Shown piece by piece: positions 42,160 to 50,618 of a DNA stretch of 64,000 nucleotides. The notes below the pieces were generated by a model that was not told the origin of the DNA, did no database searches, and saw nothing but the letters and a program-made list of their open reading frames with translations. The stretch covers positions 27,667-91,666 of the forward strand of contig NZ_QWEK01000018.1 of assembly GCF_009935845.1 (NCBI RefSeq). Reading direction: 5' to 3'. The DNA is from Pseudoflavonifractor sp. 524-17 (lineage in GTDB: Bacteria > Bacillota > Clostridia > Oscillospirales > Oscillospiraceae). The position numbers and the translations under genes are program-made. Each line of letters opens with the position of its first letter. The stretch's first letter is position 1.

Positions 42160-42188
42160 ATTATACCCCCCCGCTCCCGGGATTGCAA
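42160..42188 (-). promoter_or_regulatory. corA promoter
   Basis: TTGCAA (42183-42188), 17 bp, TATAAT (42160-42165), reading leftwards. The transcript carries a leader of about 260 nt before corA; near its start lies a GGCC-rich hairpin (about 42128-42152). Confidence 0.75.
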
Positions 42189-42242
42189 GTACAATACTTT
42201 TCAAACACAGAAATTCCCGCGGACGGCGGGCCGCCCTCAGCC

Positions 42243-42272
42243 TTGACACAGTCCTCCCTCCTGTGGGATAAT
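42243..42272 (+). promoter_or_regulatory. Promoter of the DUF3842 gene
   Basis: TTGACA (42243-42248), 18 bp, GATAAT (42267-42272), divergent from the corA promoter. Confidence 0.7.
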
Positions 42273-42305
42273 CCTCTCACGAGATTGGAACGGAGGTGAT
42301 CCCCC

Positions 42306-42713
42306 TTGCGGATTCTTGTTGTGGACGGACAGGGCGGCGGACTGGGACGGCAGCTGGTGGCCGCCTTGAAGGAGCGATGCCCCGCCACAGAGATTTTGGC
42401 TGTGGGGACCAACAGCGCCGCCACCGCCGCCATGCTCCGGGCCGGCGCGGACAGCGCCGCTACAGGGGAAAACGCGGTCAAAGTCTGCTGCGCCAGGGCG
42501 GACGTGATTCTGGGCCCCATGGGCATTGTCATTGCCGACGCCATGCTGGGGGAGATTACGCCCGCAATGGCCGCCGCCGTGGGCCAGAGTCCGGCCAAGC
42601 GTATTTTGATCCCCGTCAGCCAGTGCGACACCACCGTGGCCGGCGTACCGGATCTGTCCATGGCAAAGCTGGTCCAGAGCGCGGTGGAGCTTCTGCGGGG
42701 AATGCTGCCCTGA
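42306..42713 (+). CDS. DUF3842 family protein
   Basis: A 135-residue protein with a Rossmann-like start (RILVVDGQGGGLGRQL) and a conserved middle (GENAVKVCCARADVILGPMGIVIADAMLGEITP), as in the DUF3842 family common in Clostridia. Function unknown. The start is TTG at 42306 after GGAGGTGAT. It is a single gene with its own promoter and a terminator at 42737-42779. Confidence 0.85.
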   Translation: MRILVVDGQGGGLGRQLVAALKERCPATEILAVGTNSAATAAMLRAGADSAATGENAVKVCCARADVILGPMGIVIADAMLGEITPAMAAAVGQSPAKRILIPVSQCDTTVAGVPDLSMAKLVQSAVELLRGMLP

Positions 42714-42736
42714 GTGGCCCAAAAGCTGGCCGCGCA

Positions 42737-42779
42737 AAAGGAGGACACCGGAAACCGACGGCTTCCGATGTCCTCCTTT
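42737..42779. terminator. Bidirectional terminator after DUF3842
   Basis: AAAGGAGGACA (42737-42747) pairs with TGTCCTCCTTT (42769-42779), plus an inner CGGAA/TTCCG. It lies between convergent genes. Confidence 0.8.
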
Positions 42780-42787
42780 GTGTTTCC

Positions 42788-44341
42788 TTAGTTTTGGGCC
42801 TGCCGGCCCTTCTCCGCCCTGCGGGGATGGCCCAGCTTGACGCAGCACATGATTACGCCGAAGAGGAACCAATAGACGAACATATTCCGAGGGTAGAACC
42901 AGGTGTACTCCGCAATACCGATGACCAGGATCCCTCCAAAGGCGCCCAGAGCCGCGGCCAGAATATGCCGCACCTGCCGGTCCATGGTCTGGTAATAGGC
43001 CTTCAGGCCGCACTTCACCCCGTAGGCCAGCACCGCCAAATAAGAGATCAGCCCCAAAATGCCGGTCTCCCCCCACATTTGCAGGTAGTTGTTGTGGGTG
43101 TGGATGGGGAAGCTGCCGTCAAACATGGCAGGGTAACCCCGGAACACCCGCTGCATCACGTCGCTGCCCAGGCCCACGCCCCGATACCAGTAATCGCCCA
43201 TCAGTTCCGCCGTGGCGTCGTAGATGGCGAAGCGGTAGCTGGTGGAGGAGTCCTTCAGATTGCCGATGGTGAGAATACGGTTGTAGATGGTCTCCGGCAA
43301 AAAGGGAATGGCGCACAGGCCCAGGACAATCATCAGAGGCACCAGCCGCCAGTTTTCCAGCGCCAGGAAGATCACCACCGCCAGACACAGTCCAATCCAT
43401 CCAGACCGGGAGTAGGTAAACCCGATCGCCGCCACGCAGGGCACCAGGGCCAGGAACGCCCACAGCTTCCCCCGCCAGGTCTTGGCACACAGCACCAGGG
43501 CCAGATCCAGGGGGATGAGCATCACCAGCACCTCAGCAAAATTGTTGGGGTTGTCAAAGAAGGAGTACACCCGCCCCGGCATCCCGGCGTTCAGGCGCAA
43601 ATCCTGCTGGGAGGCCACAATCTCAACCCCCACATAGCCCTGGTAGCACCCATACAGGGCCGCCACCGCCACGCCGACGACGACCAGTGCAATGACCAGC
43701 TTCAGCTGCTGAGGCTTATGGATGGAGCTCACCACCAGAAGCATCAGCAGAAAGGAGATCACGTGGAAGGAGAAAAAGCGCATGGACAGCTTGGTGGACA
43801 GGCTGATGGCCAGAGCGCTGCCGATACAGATGAGATAAAGGGGCAGATACGGACCGAAGAAAGCGGGTTCCAGCCGGCGCTTGGGCCGGACGGCGCTGCC
43901 CACCGCAAAGAGAGCCGCAACCCCAAAGGCCCCCAGCAGGCCGTAGAAATTGTTCCACCTGTCGTGTGGGACCACCAGCATCACCAGCATCAGCAGCCCT
44001 AGGAAGAAGAAGCTGACCCCCCCCATGGCGGACACCGTCTGGAAGGCTACGCTGCCGTTCCAGATTTTCTCCCCTTTTCGGTAGAGCCAACGGGCCAGGG
44101 CGCAGGGGAAGTTTACAATTACTGTAAATAGAGTGTGGCTTAGGCTGCCGGGCCAGTATCTGGGCAGGGTTCCCTCCCGGCTCAGGAAAGCACAAACCCC
44201 ACTCCCCTTTGTCCAGTTTGCGGCGGCGCCGCCCATCCACTCCAGCGCGCGGCCCACAACACTTTTCCCCCAGGCCCTGGACAACGCCGCCCACAGTCCG
44301 GCAATCAGACGGATCAGGACGCTGTTTTCTATCACTGCCAT
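42788..44341 (-). CDS. O-antigen ligase/polymerase-like membrane protein (Wzy_C)
   Basis: A 517-residue polytopic protein with about 11-13 helices and the Wzy_C/O-antigen-ligase core: SFFDNPNNFAEVLVML, GFTYSRSGWIGL, and the large extracellular loop ending IHTHNNYLQMWGETGILG. It would polymerise or transfer a surface glycan from a lipid carrier. It follows the GT4 gene by 42 bp, and the LCP ligase at 23.4 kb could attach the product to the wall. The basic C-terminus is cytoplasmic. Confidence 0.88.
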   Translation of the reverse strand: MAVIENSVLIRLIAGLWAALSRAWGKSVVGRALEWMGGAAANWTKGSGVCAFLSREGTLPRYWPGSLSHTLFTVIVNFPCALARWLYRKGEKIWNGSVAFQTVSAMGGVSFFFLGLLMLVMLVVPHDRWNNFYGLLGAFGVAALFAVGSAVRPKRRLEPAFFGPYLPLYLICIGSALAISLSTKLSMRFFSFHVISFLLMLLVVSSIHKPQQLKLVIALVVVGVAVAALYGCYQGYVGVEIVASQQDLRLNAGMPGRVYSFFDNPNNFAEVLVMLIPLDLALVLCAKTWRGKLWAFLALVPCVAAIGFTYSRSGWIGLCLAVVIFLALENWRLVPLMIVLGLCAIPFLPETIYNRILTIGNLKDSSTSYRFAIYDATAELMGDYWYRGVGLGSDVMQRVFRGYPAMFDGSFPIHTHNNYLQMWGETGILGLISYLAVLAYGVKCGLKAYYQTMDRQVRHILAAALGAFGGILVIGIAEYTWFYPRNMFVYWFLFGVIMCCVKLGHPRRAEKGRQAQN

Positions 44342-44383
44342 CGGTATATCCTCCCTACGCCTGACGGCGTTTCCAGGGCGCTC

Positions 44384-45499
44384 TCATACGCCCTCCCGCC
44401 GGTTCATGGCCTGCCCGTAAACTCCAAAGGTCTGCGCCATCCACTTGTTAATCTCAAAGCGCTCCTCAACGGTCTCCAGCGCACGGCGCCGGCACCGCTC
44501 CAGAAGATTTTTGTCCTCCATCAGGCGCCTCATGGCATCCGACATGGACACCGGGTCGTCATAGGCCACCAGCAGGCCGCAGCGGGTGTCGTCGTTGACA
44601 ATGTCCCCATTGCCCGCCATATCCGTGGCGATGACAGGCAGGCCCGCGGCCATGGCCTCAATGATGAGATAGGACAGCGCCTCATGCTCGGAGGAGTTGA
44701 CGTACAGATCCGCCCCCTTGTAGAGGTTCTTGATGTCCTTCCGGAAGCCGATAAAGCGGACGCAGTCCTCCAGGCCCAGTTCTTTTACCTGGTTCTGGGT
44801 CTGCTCCAGCAGAGGGCCGTCTCCCGCCAGCACCAGGGTGAAGGGCGTCTGGGTAATGGCAGTCAGCCGCTTGACGGAGTCAATCAGATATTTGTGGCCC
44901 TTGTCCGCCGCGAAGCGGGAGGCGCACAGCATCACAAATTGGTCCTCCGGCAGGCCCAGCTCCTGCCGCAGGGTGGACTCGCTCCGGTCCCCCGCCCACA
45001 CCGCCGGGTCCACCGCGTTGAAGACCACCTCAATTCGATCGCCGCTCCAGCCGTTGGCGATGAGCTGCTCCTTGCCCCGGTTGCATACGGCGATAATCCG
45101 GTCCTGCCGCTTGTCCAGCCAGCGGTTGGACAGCCGGGTGATTGGGTCATTTGCCATAACAAAGTGGCTGGTATACACTACCTTCAGGCTGGGGCAGTAT
45201 TTCTTGGCCAACAGGGCGGTGTAGTGCTCCCGCAGGTAGTGGCAGTGGACCAGATCGATGTCCCAGGCCTTACACAGCTCCGCCAGCTCCTTAGCCGCCC
45301 GGAAGTCGAACCGGCGGCGCATCTCAATCCGCCGGCAGGGCACCCCCAGCTCCTGGAGCCGCTCCACCAGCAGCCCCTCCACGTTGTAGGCAAAGTGGGC
45401 CTCGATTTTGTTGTGGTCCAGATAGCGGACCAACGTCTCCACATAGCGCTCTGTACCGGCCTTGCCTGCAAAATTCAGCAGATAGAGGACCTTTATCAT
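44384..45499 (-). CDS. GT4-family glycosyltransferase
   Basis: A 371-residue GT-B transferase: N-terminal acceptor domain with the glycine-rich FAGKAGTERYVETL, HCHYLREH, and a C-terminal nucleotide-sugar domain with SRFAADKGHKYLIDSV, LAGDGPLLE and the EX7E motif SEHEALSYLIIE. It adds a sugar to a lipid-linked or protein acceptor at the inner membrane. Paired with the ligase/polymerase gene downstream. Donor and acceptor unknown. Confidence 0.9.
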   Translation of the reverse strand: MIKVLYLLNFAGKAGTERYVETLVRYLDHNKIEAHFAYNVEGLLVERLQELGVPCRRIEMRRRFDFRAAKELAELCKAWDIDLVHCHYLREHYTALLAKKYCPSLKVVYTSHFVMANDPITRLSNRWLDKRQDRIIAVCNRGKEQLIANGWSGDRIEVVFNAVDPAVWAGDRSESTLRQELGLPEDQFVMLCASRFAADKGHKYLIDSVKRLTAITQTPFTLVLAGDGPLLEQTQNQVKELGLEDCVRFIGFRKDIKNLYKGADLYVNSSEHEALSYLIIEAMAAGLPVIATDMAGNGDIVNDDTRCGLLVAYDDPVSMSDAMRRLMEDKNLLERCRRRALETVEERFEINKWMAQTFGVYGQAMNRREGV

Positions 45500-45604
45500 A
45501 GAAGGAGTTCTCCTTTACCAATCGTTTCCTAGGCAAACCGCCTGTCTTTTTATTTTACCGTCATCCGTCCGGTTTGTCCACCGTTTCTTCCCAATTTGCG
45601 AAAA

Positions 45605-45649
45605 TTCAAGGGATCCCTGCCGCCACACAGGCGGCAGGAACCCCTTGAA
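45605..45649 (-). terminator. Terminator of ackA
   Basis: Nested stems TTCAAGGG/CCCTTGAA and CCTGCCGCC/GGCGGCAGG (45605-45649) with TTTTC after them on the minus strand, 20 bp after the ackA stop. Confidence 0.8.
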
Positions 45650-45669
45650 CCGTTGCGTTTTGCTGTAAA

Positions 45670-46866
45670 TTATTTGCCCACGATTTCGGCGGTATCCTTG
45701 GCGATCATCAGCTCCTCGTTGGTGGGGATGAGCAGCACCTTGACCTTAGAGCCGGCGGCGGAGATCACCGCCTCCTTGCCCCGGACCTGGTTGGCCTCCG
45801 CGTCCATCTCCACACCCATAAACTCCAGCCCGGAGGCGATGGCCATACGGGTGTTGGCGTCGTTCTCGCCCACGCCGGCGGTGAAGATGATGGCGTCCAC
45901 CCCGCCCATAGCGGCGGCATAGGCGCCCACGAATTTGCGCACGCTGTACTGGAACGCCTCCAGCGCCAGCGCGGCCCGCTGGTTGCCGTTATTGGCGGCC
46001 TCCTCCAGGTCGCGGAAGTCGGAGGACACGCCGGAGATGCCCTGCACGCCGGACTTTTTGTTCAGAACATTCAGCATCTCCTTGATGTCCATGTTATACT
46101 TGGTCATCAGGTACTCCAGGATCCCCGCGTCCAGATCGCCGGAGCGGGTGCCCATGGGTACGCCGGCCAGGGGAGTGAAGCCCATGGTTGTGTCTACGCT
46201 CTTGCCGCCGTCCACAGCGGTGATGGAGGAGCCGTTGCCCAGGTGGCAGGAGATCAGCTTCAGGTCCTCAATCTTCTTGCCCAGCATAGCGGCGGCACGG
46301 CCAGCCACATACTTGTGGGAAGTGCCGTGGAAGCCGTACCGGCGGACCTTGTCGTTCTCGTAGTACTCATAGGGCAGGGCGTAGATATAGCTCTTGGCCG
46401 GCATGGTCTGGTGGAAGGCGGTGTCGAACACGGCCACCATGGGCACGCCGGGCATTACCTTCTCGCAGGCCTTGATGCCGGTGAGGTTGGCAGGGTTGTG
46501 CAGGGGGGCCAGGGGGATGCACTCCTCCATGGCGGCCATGACCGCGCTGTCAATCTTCACGGACTTGGCAAATTTCTCGCCGCCGTGGACCACCCGGTGG
46601 CCCACCGCCTCAATCTCACTCATGCTCTTGATCACGCCGTGCTCCGCGCTGGTCAGGGCGTCCAGCACCGCCTGGATGGCCTCGGCATGGGTGGGCATAG
46701 GGATCTCGAAGACGTGCTTGGCGCCGGTGGCCGGGATCTTGTGGGTCAGGCGGCCGTCGATGCCGATGCGCTCACACAGGCCCTGGGCCAGGACCTCCTC
46801 CGTACTGGGGTCCAGCAGCTGGTACTTCAGGGAAGAACTGCCCGCGTTGATGACTAAAACCTTCAT
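45670..46866 (-). CDS. ackA: Acetate kinase
   Basis: AckA interconverts acetyl-phosphate + ADP and acetate + ATP, the energy-yielding step of acetate fermentation. The 398-residue protein begins [17 protein letters not shown] and shows [40 protein letters not shown] and FTAGVGEND. Length is standard. The start is at 46866 (the frame extends to 46953 without a site). No pta gene is adjacent. Its promoter is at 46924-46953. Confidence 0.97.
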   Translation of the reverse strand: MKVLVINAGSSSLKYQLLDPSTEEVLAQGLCERIGIDGRLTHKIPATGAKHVFEIPMPTHAEAIQAVLDALTSAEHGVIKSMSEIEAVGHRVVHGGEKFAKSVKIDSAVMAAMEECIPLAPLHNPANLTGIKACEKVMPGVPMVAVFDTAFHQTMPAKSYIYALPYEYYENDKVRRYGFHGTSHKYVAGRAAAMLGKKIEDLKLISCHLGNGSSITAVDGGKSVDTTMGFTPLAGVPMGTRSGDLDAGILEYLMTKYNMDIKEMLNVLNKKSGVQGISGVSSDFRDLEEAANNGNQRAALALEAFQYSVRKFVGAYAAAMGGVDAIIFTAGVGENDANTRMAIASGLEFMGVEMDAEANQVRGKEAVISAAGSKVKVLLIPTNEELMIAKDTAEIVGK

Positions 46867-46923
46867 GACACGTAACGCTCCTTTATTCCTTTTATTTCTT
46901 TCACTTGCGCTGTGGATACCAAT

Positions 46924-46953
46924 ATAGTAAAATGTACAGAAATATCCCTGCAA
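46924..46953 (-). promoter_or_regulatory. Promoter of ackA
   Basis: TTGCAG (46948-46953), 18 bp, TACTAT (46924-46929), about 58 bp upstream of the start. Confidence 0.55.
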
Positions 46954-47031
46954 TTATTGTAACTTACTTTGGACAAAAGAACAACCCGCTTTCCTCTCCT
47001 TACGGGAAATTTTTTTGCAGGAGGCCTTACT

Positions 47032-48204
47032 ATGCCTGTCGCCGGCATTGTCGCGGAGTATAACCCTTTTCACACCGGACACGCCTATCATATTGCCCAG
47101 ACCCGCCGTTTGCTGGGGGCGGATACCCCTGTTATCTGTGCCATGAGCGGCAACTGGGTCCAGCGGGGAGAGTGTGCGCTGGCGGACAAGTGGCGGCGGG
47201 CCGCCTGGGCGCTTCAGGGCGGGGCGGACGTGGTGCTGGAGCTGCCCACGGTGTGGGCGGTGTCCTCGGCGGAGCGCTTCGCCCAGGGCGCTGTCGCGCT
47301 CCTGGCCGCCACAGGGGTGGTGGATACCCTCTCCTTCGGCAGCGAATTGGGGGTGTCCGCCCCGCTCCGGCAGGCGGCGGACTGCCTCAACAGCCCCGCC
47401 TTTTCCCAGGCCCTCCAGCGCCCATCCGCAGCAGGCCAGCCCTTCGCCCTGCGCCGCCGGCAGGCGGTAGAATCGCTGGCCGGTCCGGCAGTGGCGGCAG
47501 TATTGGACACCCCCAACAATAACCTGGCTGTGGAGTATCTTCGGGCCCTGCCCACAGAGATGCGCCCTCTCGCCATCCCCCGGCAGGGCGCCGCCCACGA
47601 CGGGGAAGCGGCCGGCGGCTATGCCTCCGCCTCTCTTCTGCGGCAGTGGATCCGCGCCGGGGCGGGCGGCCGGGCCCGGCCCTATCTTTCCGCACCCTGG
47701 ACCGGGGAGCCCGCCTCTATGCTCTGGTGCGAGCGTGCGATTCTGGCCCGCCTGCGCTCCGCCTCTCTGGAAGAGCTTCAGGCCCTCCCTGACAGCGGCG
47801 AGGGGCTGGCCGCCCGTCTGTTGGCCGCCGCCCGGCAGGCCGCCGCGCTGGAGCAGCTCTATTCCCTGGCCAAAACCAAACGGTATGCCCACGCCCGGAT
47901 ACGCCGGCTGGCCCTCTGCGCTTTTCTGGGGATCCGCCAGGAAGACCGCCCTCCAGCCCCCCTCTATCTTCGGGTGCTGGGGCTGAGTTCCCGGGGCCGG
48001 GAGCTTTTGAAGCAGATGCGCCGCAGTGCATCTCTGCCTGTCCTGGTCAAACCGGCCCATATCCGCCGCCTCCCCGCTCAGGCCCAGGCTCTTTTTGCCC
48101 TGGAGGAGCGGTATACCAGCCTCTACGGCCTGTGCTTCCCCACTCCCCGGCCTGCCGGCCTAGAATTTACCGCCGGCCCGGTTCTGTGGGATGGAAGCGC
48201 ATGA
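47032..48204 (+). CDS. tmcAL: tRNA(Met) cytidine acetate ligase
   Basis: TmcAL (formerly YlbM) uses acetate and ATP to form N4-acetylcytidine at the wobble base of elongator tRNA-Met. The 390-residue protein has the nucleotidyltransferase HxGH motif in VAEYNPFHTGHAYHI, then MSGNWVQRGE and ADKWRRA. TPNNNLAVEYLRAL in the middle is a second conserved block. AGGAGG precedes the ATG at 47032. It is divergent from ackA; acetate links the two, perhaps by chance. Confidence 0.94.
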   Translation: MPVAGIVAEYNPFHTGHAYHIAQTRRLLGADTPVICAMSGNWVQRGECALADKWRRAAWALQGGADVVLELPTVWAVSSAERFAQGAVALLAATGVVDTLSFGSELGVSAPLRQAADCLNSPAFSQALQRPSAAGQPFALRRRQAVESLAGPAVAAVLDTPNNNLAVEYLRALPTEMRPLAIPRQGAAHDGEAAGGYASASLLRQWIRAGAGGRARPYLSAPWTGEPASMLWCERAILARLRSASLEELQALPDSGEGLAARLLAAARQAAALEQLYSLAKTKRYAHARIRRLALCAFLGIRQEDRPPAPLYLRVLGLSSRGRELLKQMRRSASLPVLVKPAHIRRLPAQAQALFALEERYTSLYGLCFPTPRPAGLEFTAGPVLWDGSA

Positions 48205-48231
48205 CCCCCACGCCTGGACCGCCGCTTCTCC

Positions 48232-48432
48232 TTACTTCCGGGCCATCTCGTCCGCAATCAGCGTGTTTGCAAGCTCAAGGGCCTGGATTCTTCTCTCTGC
48301 CAGCGTGATCTGCGACTGATATTTTTTCGGATTTTCTTTGGATAGAAGCGTCTTTTTTGCCTCTTTTAATTTATGTATAATGGAATCAATCTGCCGCTTC
48401 GCCTCTGACAGCTCTTCTTTGGAACGCTCCAT
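48232..48432 (-). CDS. Small coiled-coil protein of unknown function
   Basis: A 66-residue, lysine- and glutamate-rich protein predicted to be almost entirely helical with a heptad-like pattern (EELSEAKRQIDSIIHKLKEA; TLAERRIQALELANTLIAD). AGAGGGGGAG precedes the ATG. It follows the HxlR gene by 24 bp and is probably co-transcribed. No family recognised with certainty. Confidence 0.72.
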   Translation of the reverse strand: MERSKEELSEAKRQIDSIIHKLKEAKKTLLSKENPKKYQSQITLAERRIQALELANTLIADEMARK

Positions 48433-48456
48433 CTAATTCTCCCCCTCTGCCGCCCA

Positions 48457-48798
48457 TTACACAGTCGGAAGTCTGTTCTTTTCGCCCCACTCACACATTC
48501 CGTCCAGCAGGGGCATCAGAGATTTCCCCCGCTCTGTCAACCAATACTCAACCTTGGGCGGAATCTGCGGATATTCTTCCCTGTGTACCAGTTGGTCCGC
48601 CTCCAGCTCTTTCAGCGTGGCGCTGAGCGTTTTATAGGAAATACGCCCAATATATTTCTTCATCTCATTAAACCGCACCACCCCGAATTCCATCAGGGTA
48701 TAGAGAATGGTCATTTTGTATTTTCCATTGATGAGGGACAGGGTGTAGCTGAAACCAGTGTCCCCAAGGTGCTCCTGTGAAATACAGCGTCCGTTCAT
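48457..48798 (-). CDS. HxlR-family winged-helix regulator
   Basis: A 113-residue regulator with the HxlR fold: YTLSLINGKYKMTILYTLME, VRFNEMKKYIGRISYKTLSATLKELEADQLV and PPKVEYWLTERGKSLMPLLD. It has Cys near the N-terminus (GRCIS), where redox-active cysteines occur in YodB/HypR-type members. The ATG at 48798 follows AGAGGGAAA. A dyad AAGTACG/CGTACTT (48818-48844) lies just upstream, a likely autoregulatory operator. Confidence 0.9.
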   Translation of the reverse strand: MNGRCISQEHLGDTGFSYTLSLINGKYKMTILYTLMEFGVVRFNEMKKYIGRISYKTLSATLKELEADQLVHREEYPQIPPKVEYWLTERGKSLMPLLDGMCEWGEKNRLPTV

Positions 48799-48817
48799 TT
48801 TCCCTCTTCCTTCAGGC

Positions 48818-48844
48818 AAGTACGATACTTATTGGTGCGTACTT
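48818..48844. promoter_or_regulatory. Candidate HxlR operator
   Basis: AAGTACG and CGTACTT form a perfect 7-bp inverted repeat with a 13-bp spacer, 20 bp upstream of the hxlR-family start codon. Confidence 0.5.
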
Positions 48845-48954
48845 ATGTTTTGTCCCATTCTTGATACAATGGTACTGTCAAATACGGGAAAAGTCAAGCC
48901 CGCAGGCACAGGGGATACGTTTACGAGTTGGGAAAGCCGGTTTCATAACAAAAC

Positions 48955-49222
48955 AGCCGCGCCATGGAAGTTTTCCATGGCGCGGCTCAGCGTGTCGAAA
49001 AAGCCTCGCAGAGTTCGCGCCCGCAGGCGCGAAGAGAATAAGATCCGTTTTCCCCGGCGGCGTGTATGCCGGGGAAAACACTTCTCAGCCTGCAAGTGTG
49101 GGTTGTGTCCGCCCAAAGCGGACACAACCTGCGCGCAGTCGGGCCGCAGCCCTGCTGTCGGAAAAGGCGAAGCCTTTTTCGACAGCCTAAGCCGCGCCAT
49201 GGAGGCTTTCCATGGCGCGGCT
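48955..49222. repeat. 268-bp hairpin-rich intergenic element with inverted terminal repeats
   Basis: Six consecutive hairpins fill this gene-free stretch: 48955-48987 (15-bp stem), 49014-49033 (8 bp), 49047-49079 (12 bp), 49101-49129 (12 bp), 49154-49186 (15 bp, one G-T) and 49190-49222 (14 bp). The outermost two are near-copies built on AGCCGCGCCATGGA. Together with their adjoining TGTCGAAAAAG segments they form inverted terminal repeats of about 50 bp. The shadow frames here are by-products of the repeats. It could be a non-autonomous (MITE/BIME-like) element or a structured RNA; the end next to the ABC ATPase gene may also terminate it. Confidence 0.72.
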
Positions 49223-49233
49223 GGCATTTCTGC

Positions 49234-50361
49234 TTACTTCAAAGGCAGCAGGTTCTCTTCGGTGGATACGTTGAACAGATGGAGCAAATCGCTGCGGAAG
49301 GTAAAGTATACCTCGGTCCCATAGGGGATGCCGCCCCGCTGCTCCTCCGGCAGGTCGGTGGTGGGGACGCGGAGCACCACGTCCTTGCCGCCGGCATTGA
49401 CGTGGAGGTGGACCTCGCTGCCCATCATCTCGGACACGTCCACCTGGCCCTTGATGGTATTCTCTGCGGCTCCTGCGGCGAAGGACATATGCTCCGGACG
49501 GACGCCCAGGGTGATGTCCATGCTGTCCACGTTTCTCGCCTTCAGGCCGGCGATAATCTCAGCGCTAGGCACCACAGTGGCGCCGTGGCACTTGATGGTA
49601 TAGCTGTCGCCGGTCTTCTCCAGCTTGGCGTCAAAGAAGTTCATCTGGGGCATTCCAATAAAGCCCGCCACAAAGATGTTATTGGGGTGGTCGAATACCT
49701 CCTGGGGGGTGCCGATCTGCTGGATAAAGCCATCCTTCATGATAACCATACGGTCGCCCAGCGTCATGGCCTCCGTCTGGTCGTGGGTCACGTAGATGAA
49801 GGTGGTGTCAATGCGCTGGCGCAGCTTGATGATCTCGGCGCGCATCTGGTTGCGCAGCTTGGCGTCCAGATTGGACAGCGGCTCATCCATCAGGAAGACC
49901 TGGGGCTCGCGGACGATGGCGCGGCCGATGGCCACCCGCTGCCGTTGGCCGCCGGACAGGGCCTTGGGCTTGCGCTCCAGATACTGGGTGATGTCCAGGA
50001 TTTCTGCGGCCTCTTTCACCCGCTTGTCAATTTCATCCTTTGGCATTTTACGCAGTTTCAGCGCGAACGCCATGTTCTCGTACACGGTCATATGGGGGTA
50101 CAGGGCATAGTTCTGGAACACCATGGCGATGTCCCGATCCTTGGGCTCCACATCGTTCATTCGCTTGTCGCCGATGTGCAGATCTCCCTCTGAGATATCC
50201 TCCAGCCCGGCGATCATCCGCAGGGTGGTGGACTTGCCGCAGCCGGAGGGTCCGACCAAGACGATGAACTCCTTGTCCGCAATCTCCAGATTGAAGTCGT
50301 GGACAGCGGTCACCTTGTTGTCATAGATCTTCTTGACGCCTTTCAGAGATACAGTTGCCAT
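49234..50361 (-). CDS. Carbohydrate ABC transporter ATPase (MsmK/UgpC type)
   Basis: A 375-residue ATPase with Walker A GPSGCGKSTT, Q-loop VFQNYALYPHM, signature LSGGQRQRVAIGRAI, Walker B VFLMDEPLSNLD and H-loop VTHD. A C-terminal TOBE/regulatory domain follows (LGVRPEHM). Such proteins energise several sugar importers. The ATG at 50361 begins MATVSLKGVKKIYD; the ribosome binding site is weak. It has its own promoter (50572-50600) and a leader of about 200 nt, so it can be made independently of the nan/nag genes. It is the likely motor for the permeases at 53528-55351. Confidence 0.94.
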   Translation of the reverse strand: MATVSLKGVKKIYDNKVTAVHDFNLEIADKEFIVLVGPSGCGKSTTLRMIAGLEDISEGDLHIGDKRMNDVEPKDRDIAMVFQNYALYPHMTVYENMAFALKLRKMPKDEIDKRVKEAAEILDITQYLERKPKALSGGQRQRVAIGRAIVREPQVFLMDEPLSNLDAKLRNQMRAEIIKLRQRIDTTFIYVTHDQTEAMTLGDRMVIMKDGFIQQIGTPQEVFDHPNNIFVAGFIGMPQMNFFDAKLEKTGDSYTIKCHGATVVPSAEIIAGLKARNVDSMDITLGVRPEHMSFAAGAAENTIKGQVDVSEMMGSEVHLHVNAGGKDVVLRVPTTDLPEEQRGGIPYGTEVYFTFRSDLLHLFNVSTEENLLPLK

Positions 50362-50497
50362 GCTTCTGTGGCCGTAAGAGCGGCGCCTCCGCGCACACTC
50401 TTTCGTCCGCGGGAGAGCTGAACTCCCCGGACTTTGTGACAGGTCTCCACACTGCCACACCGCCGGCCGGCGGGTTTTCCTCCTTTTTTACCGCTCT

Positions 50498-50600
50498 CCC
50501 CGCCCTATAGAAATGGAGTAAGGCGGGGCGCTGAACTGTTTGGACGCCGCCGCGCCCAGGGGGACATCTCTATTATGACAGAATTTGCATCCTTTTTCAA
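50498..50600 (-). promoter_or_regulatory. Independent promoter and leader hairpin of the MsmK-type ATPase gene
   Basis: TTGAAA (50595-50600), 17 bp, CATAAT (50572-50577) read leftwards just beyond nagA. The roughly 200-nt leader contains CCCCGCC/GGCGGGG (50498-50504/50522-50528). Confidence 0.6.
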
Positions 50601-50618
50601 GGAAAACATGGGCAAATT

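Noticed and set aside
48758..49324. Overlapping frames on both strands through the 48.95-49.22 kb region
   Set aside because: They are generated by the inverted-repeat hairpins, which read similarly in both directions; no codon signal or ribosome binding site.
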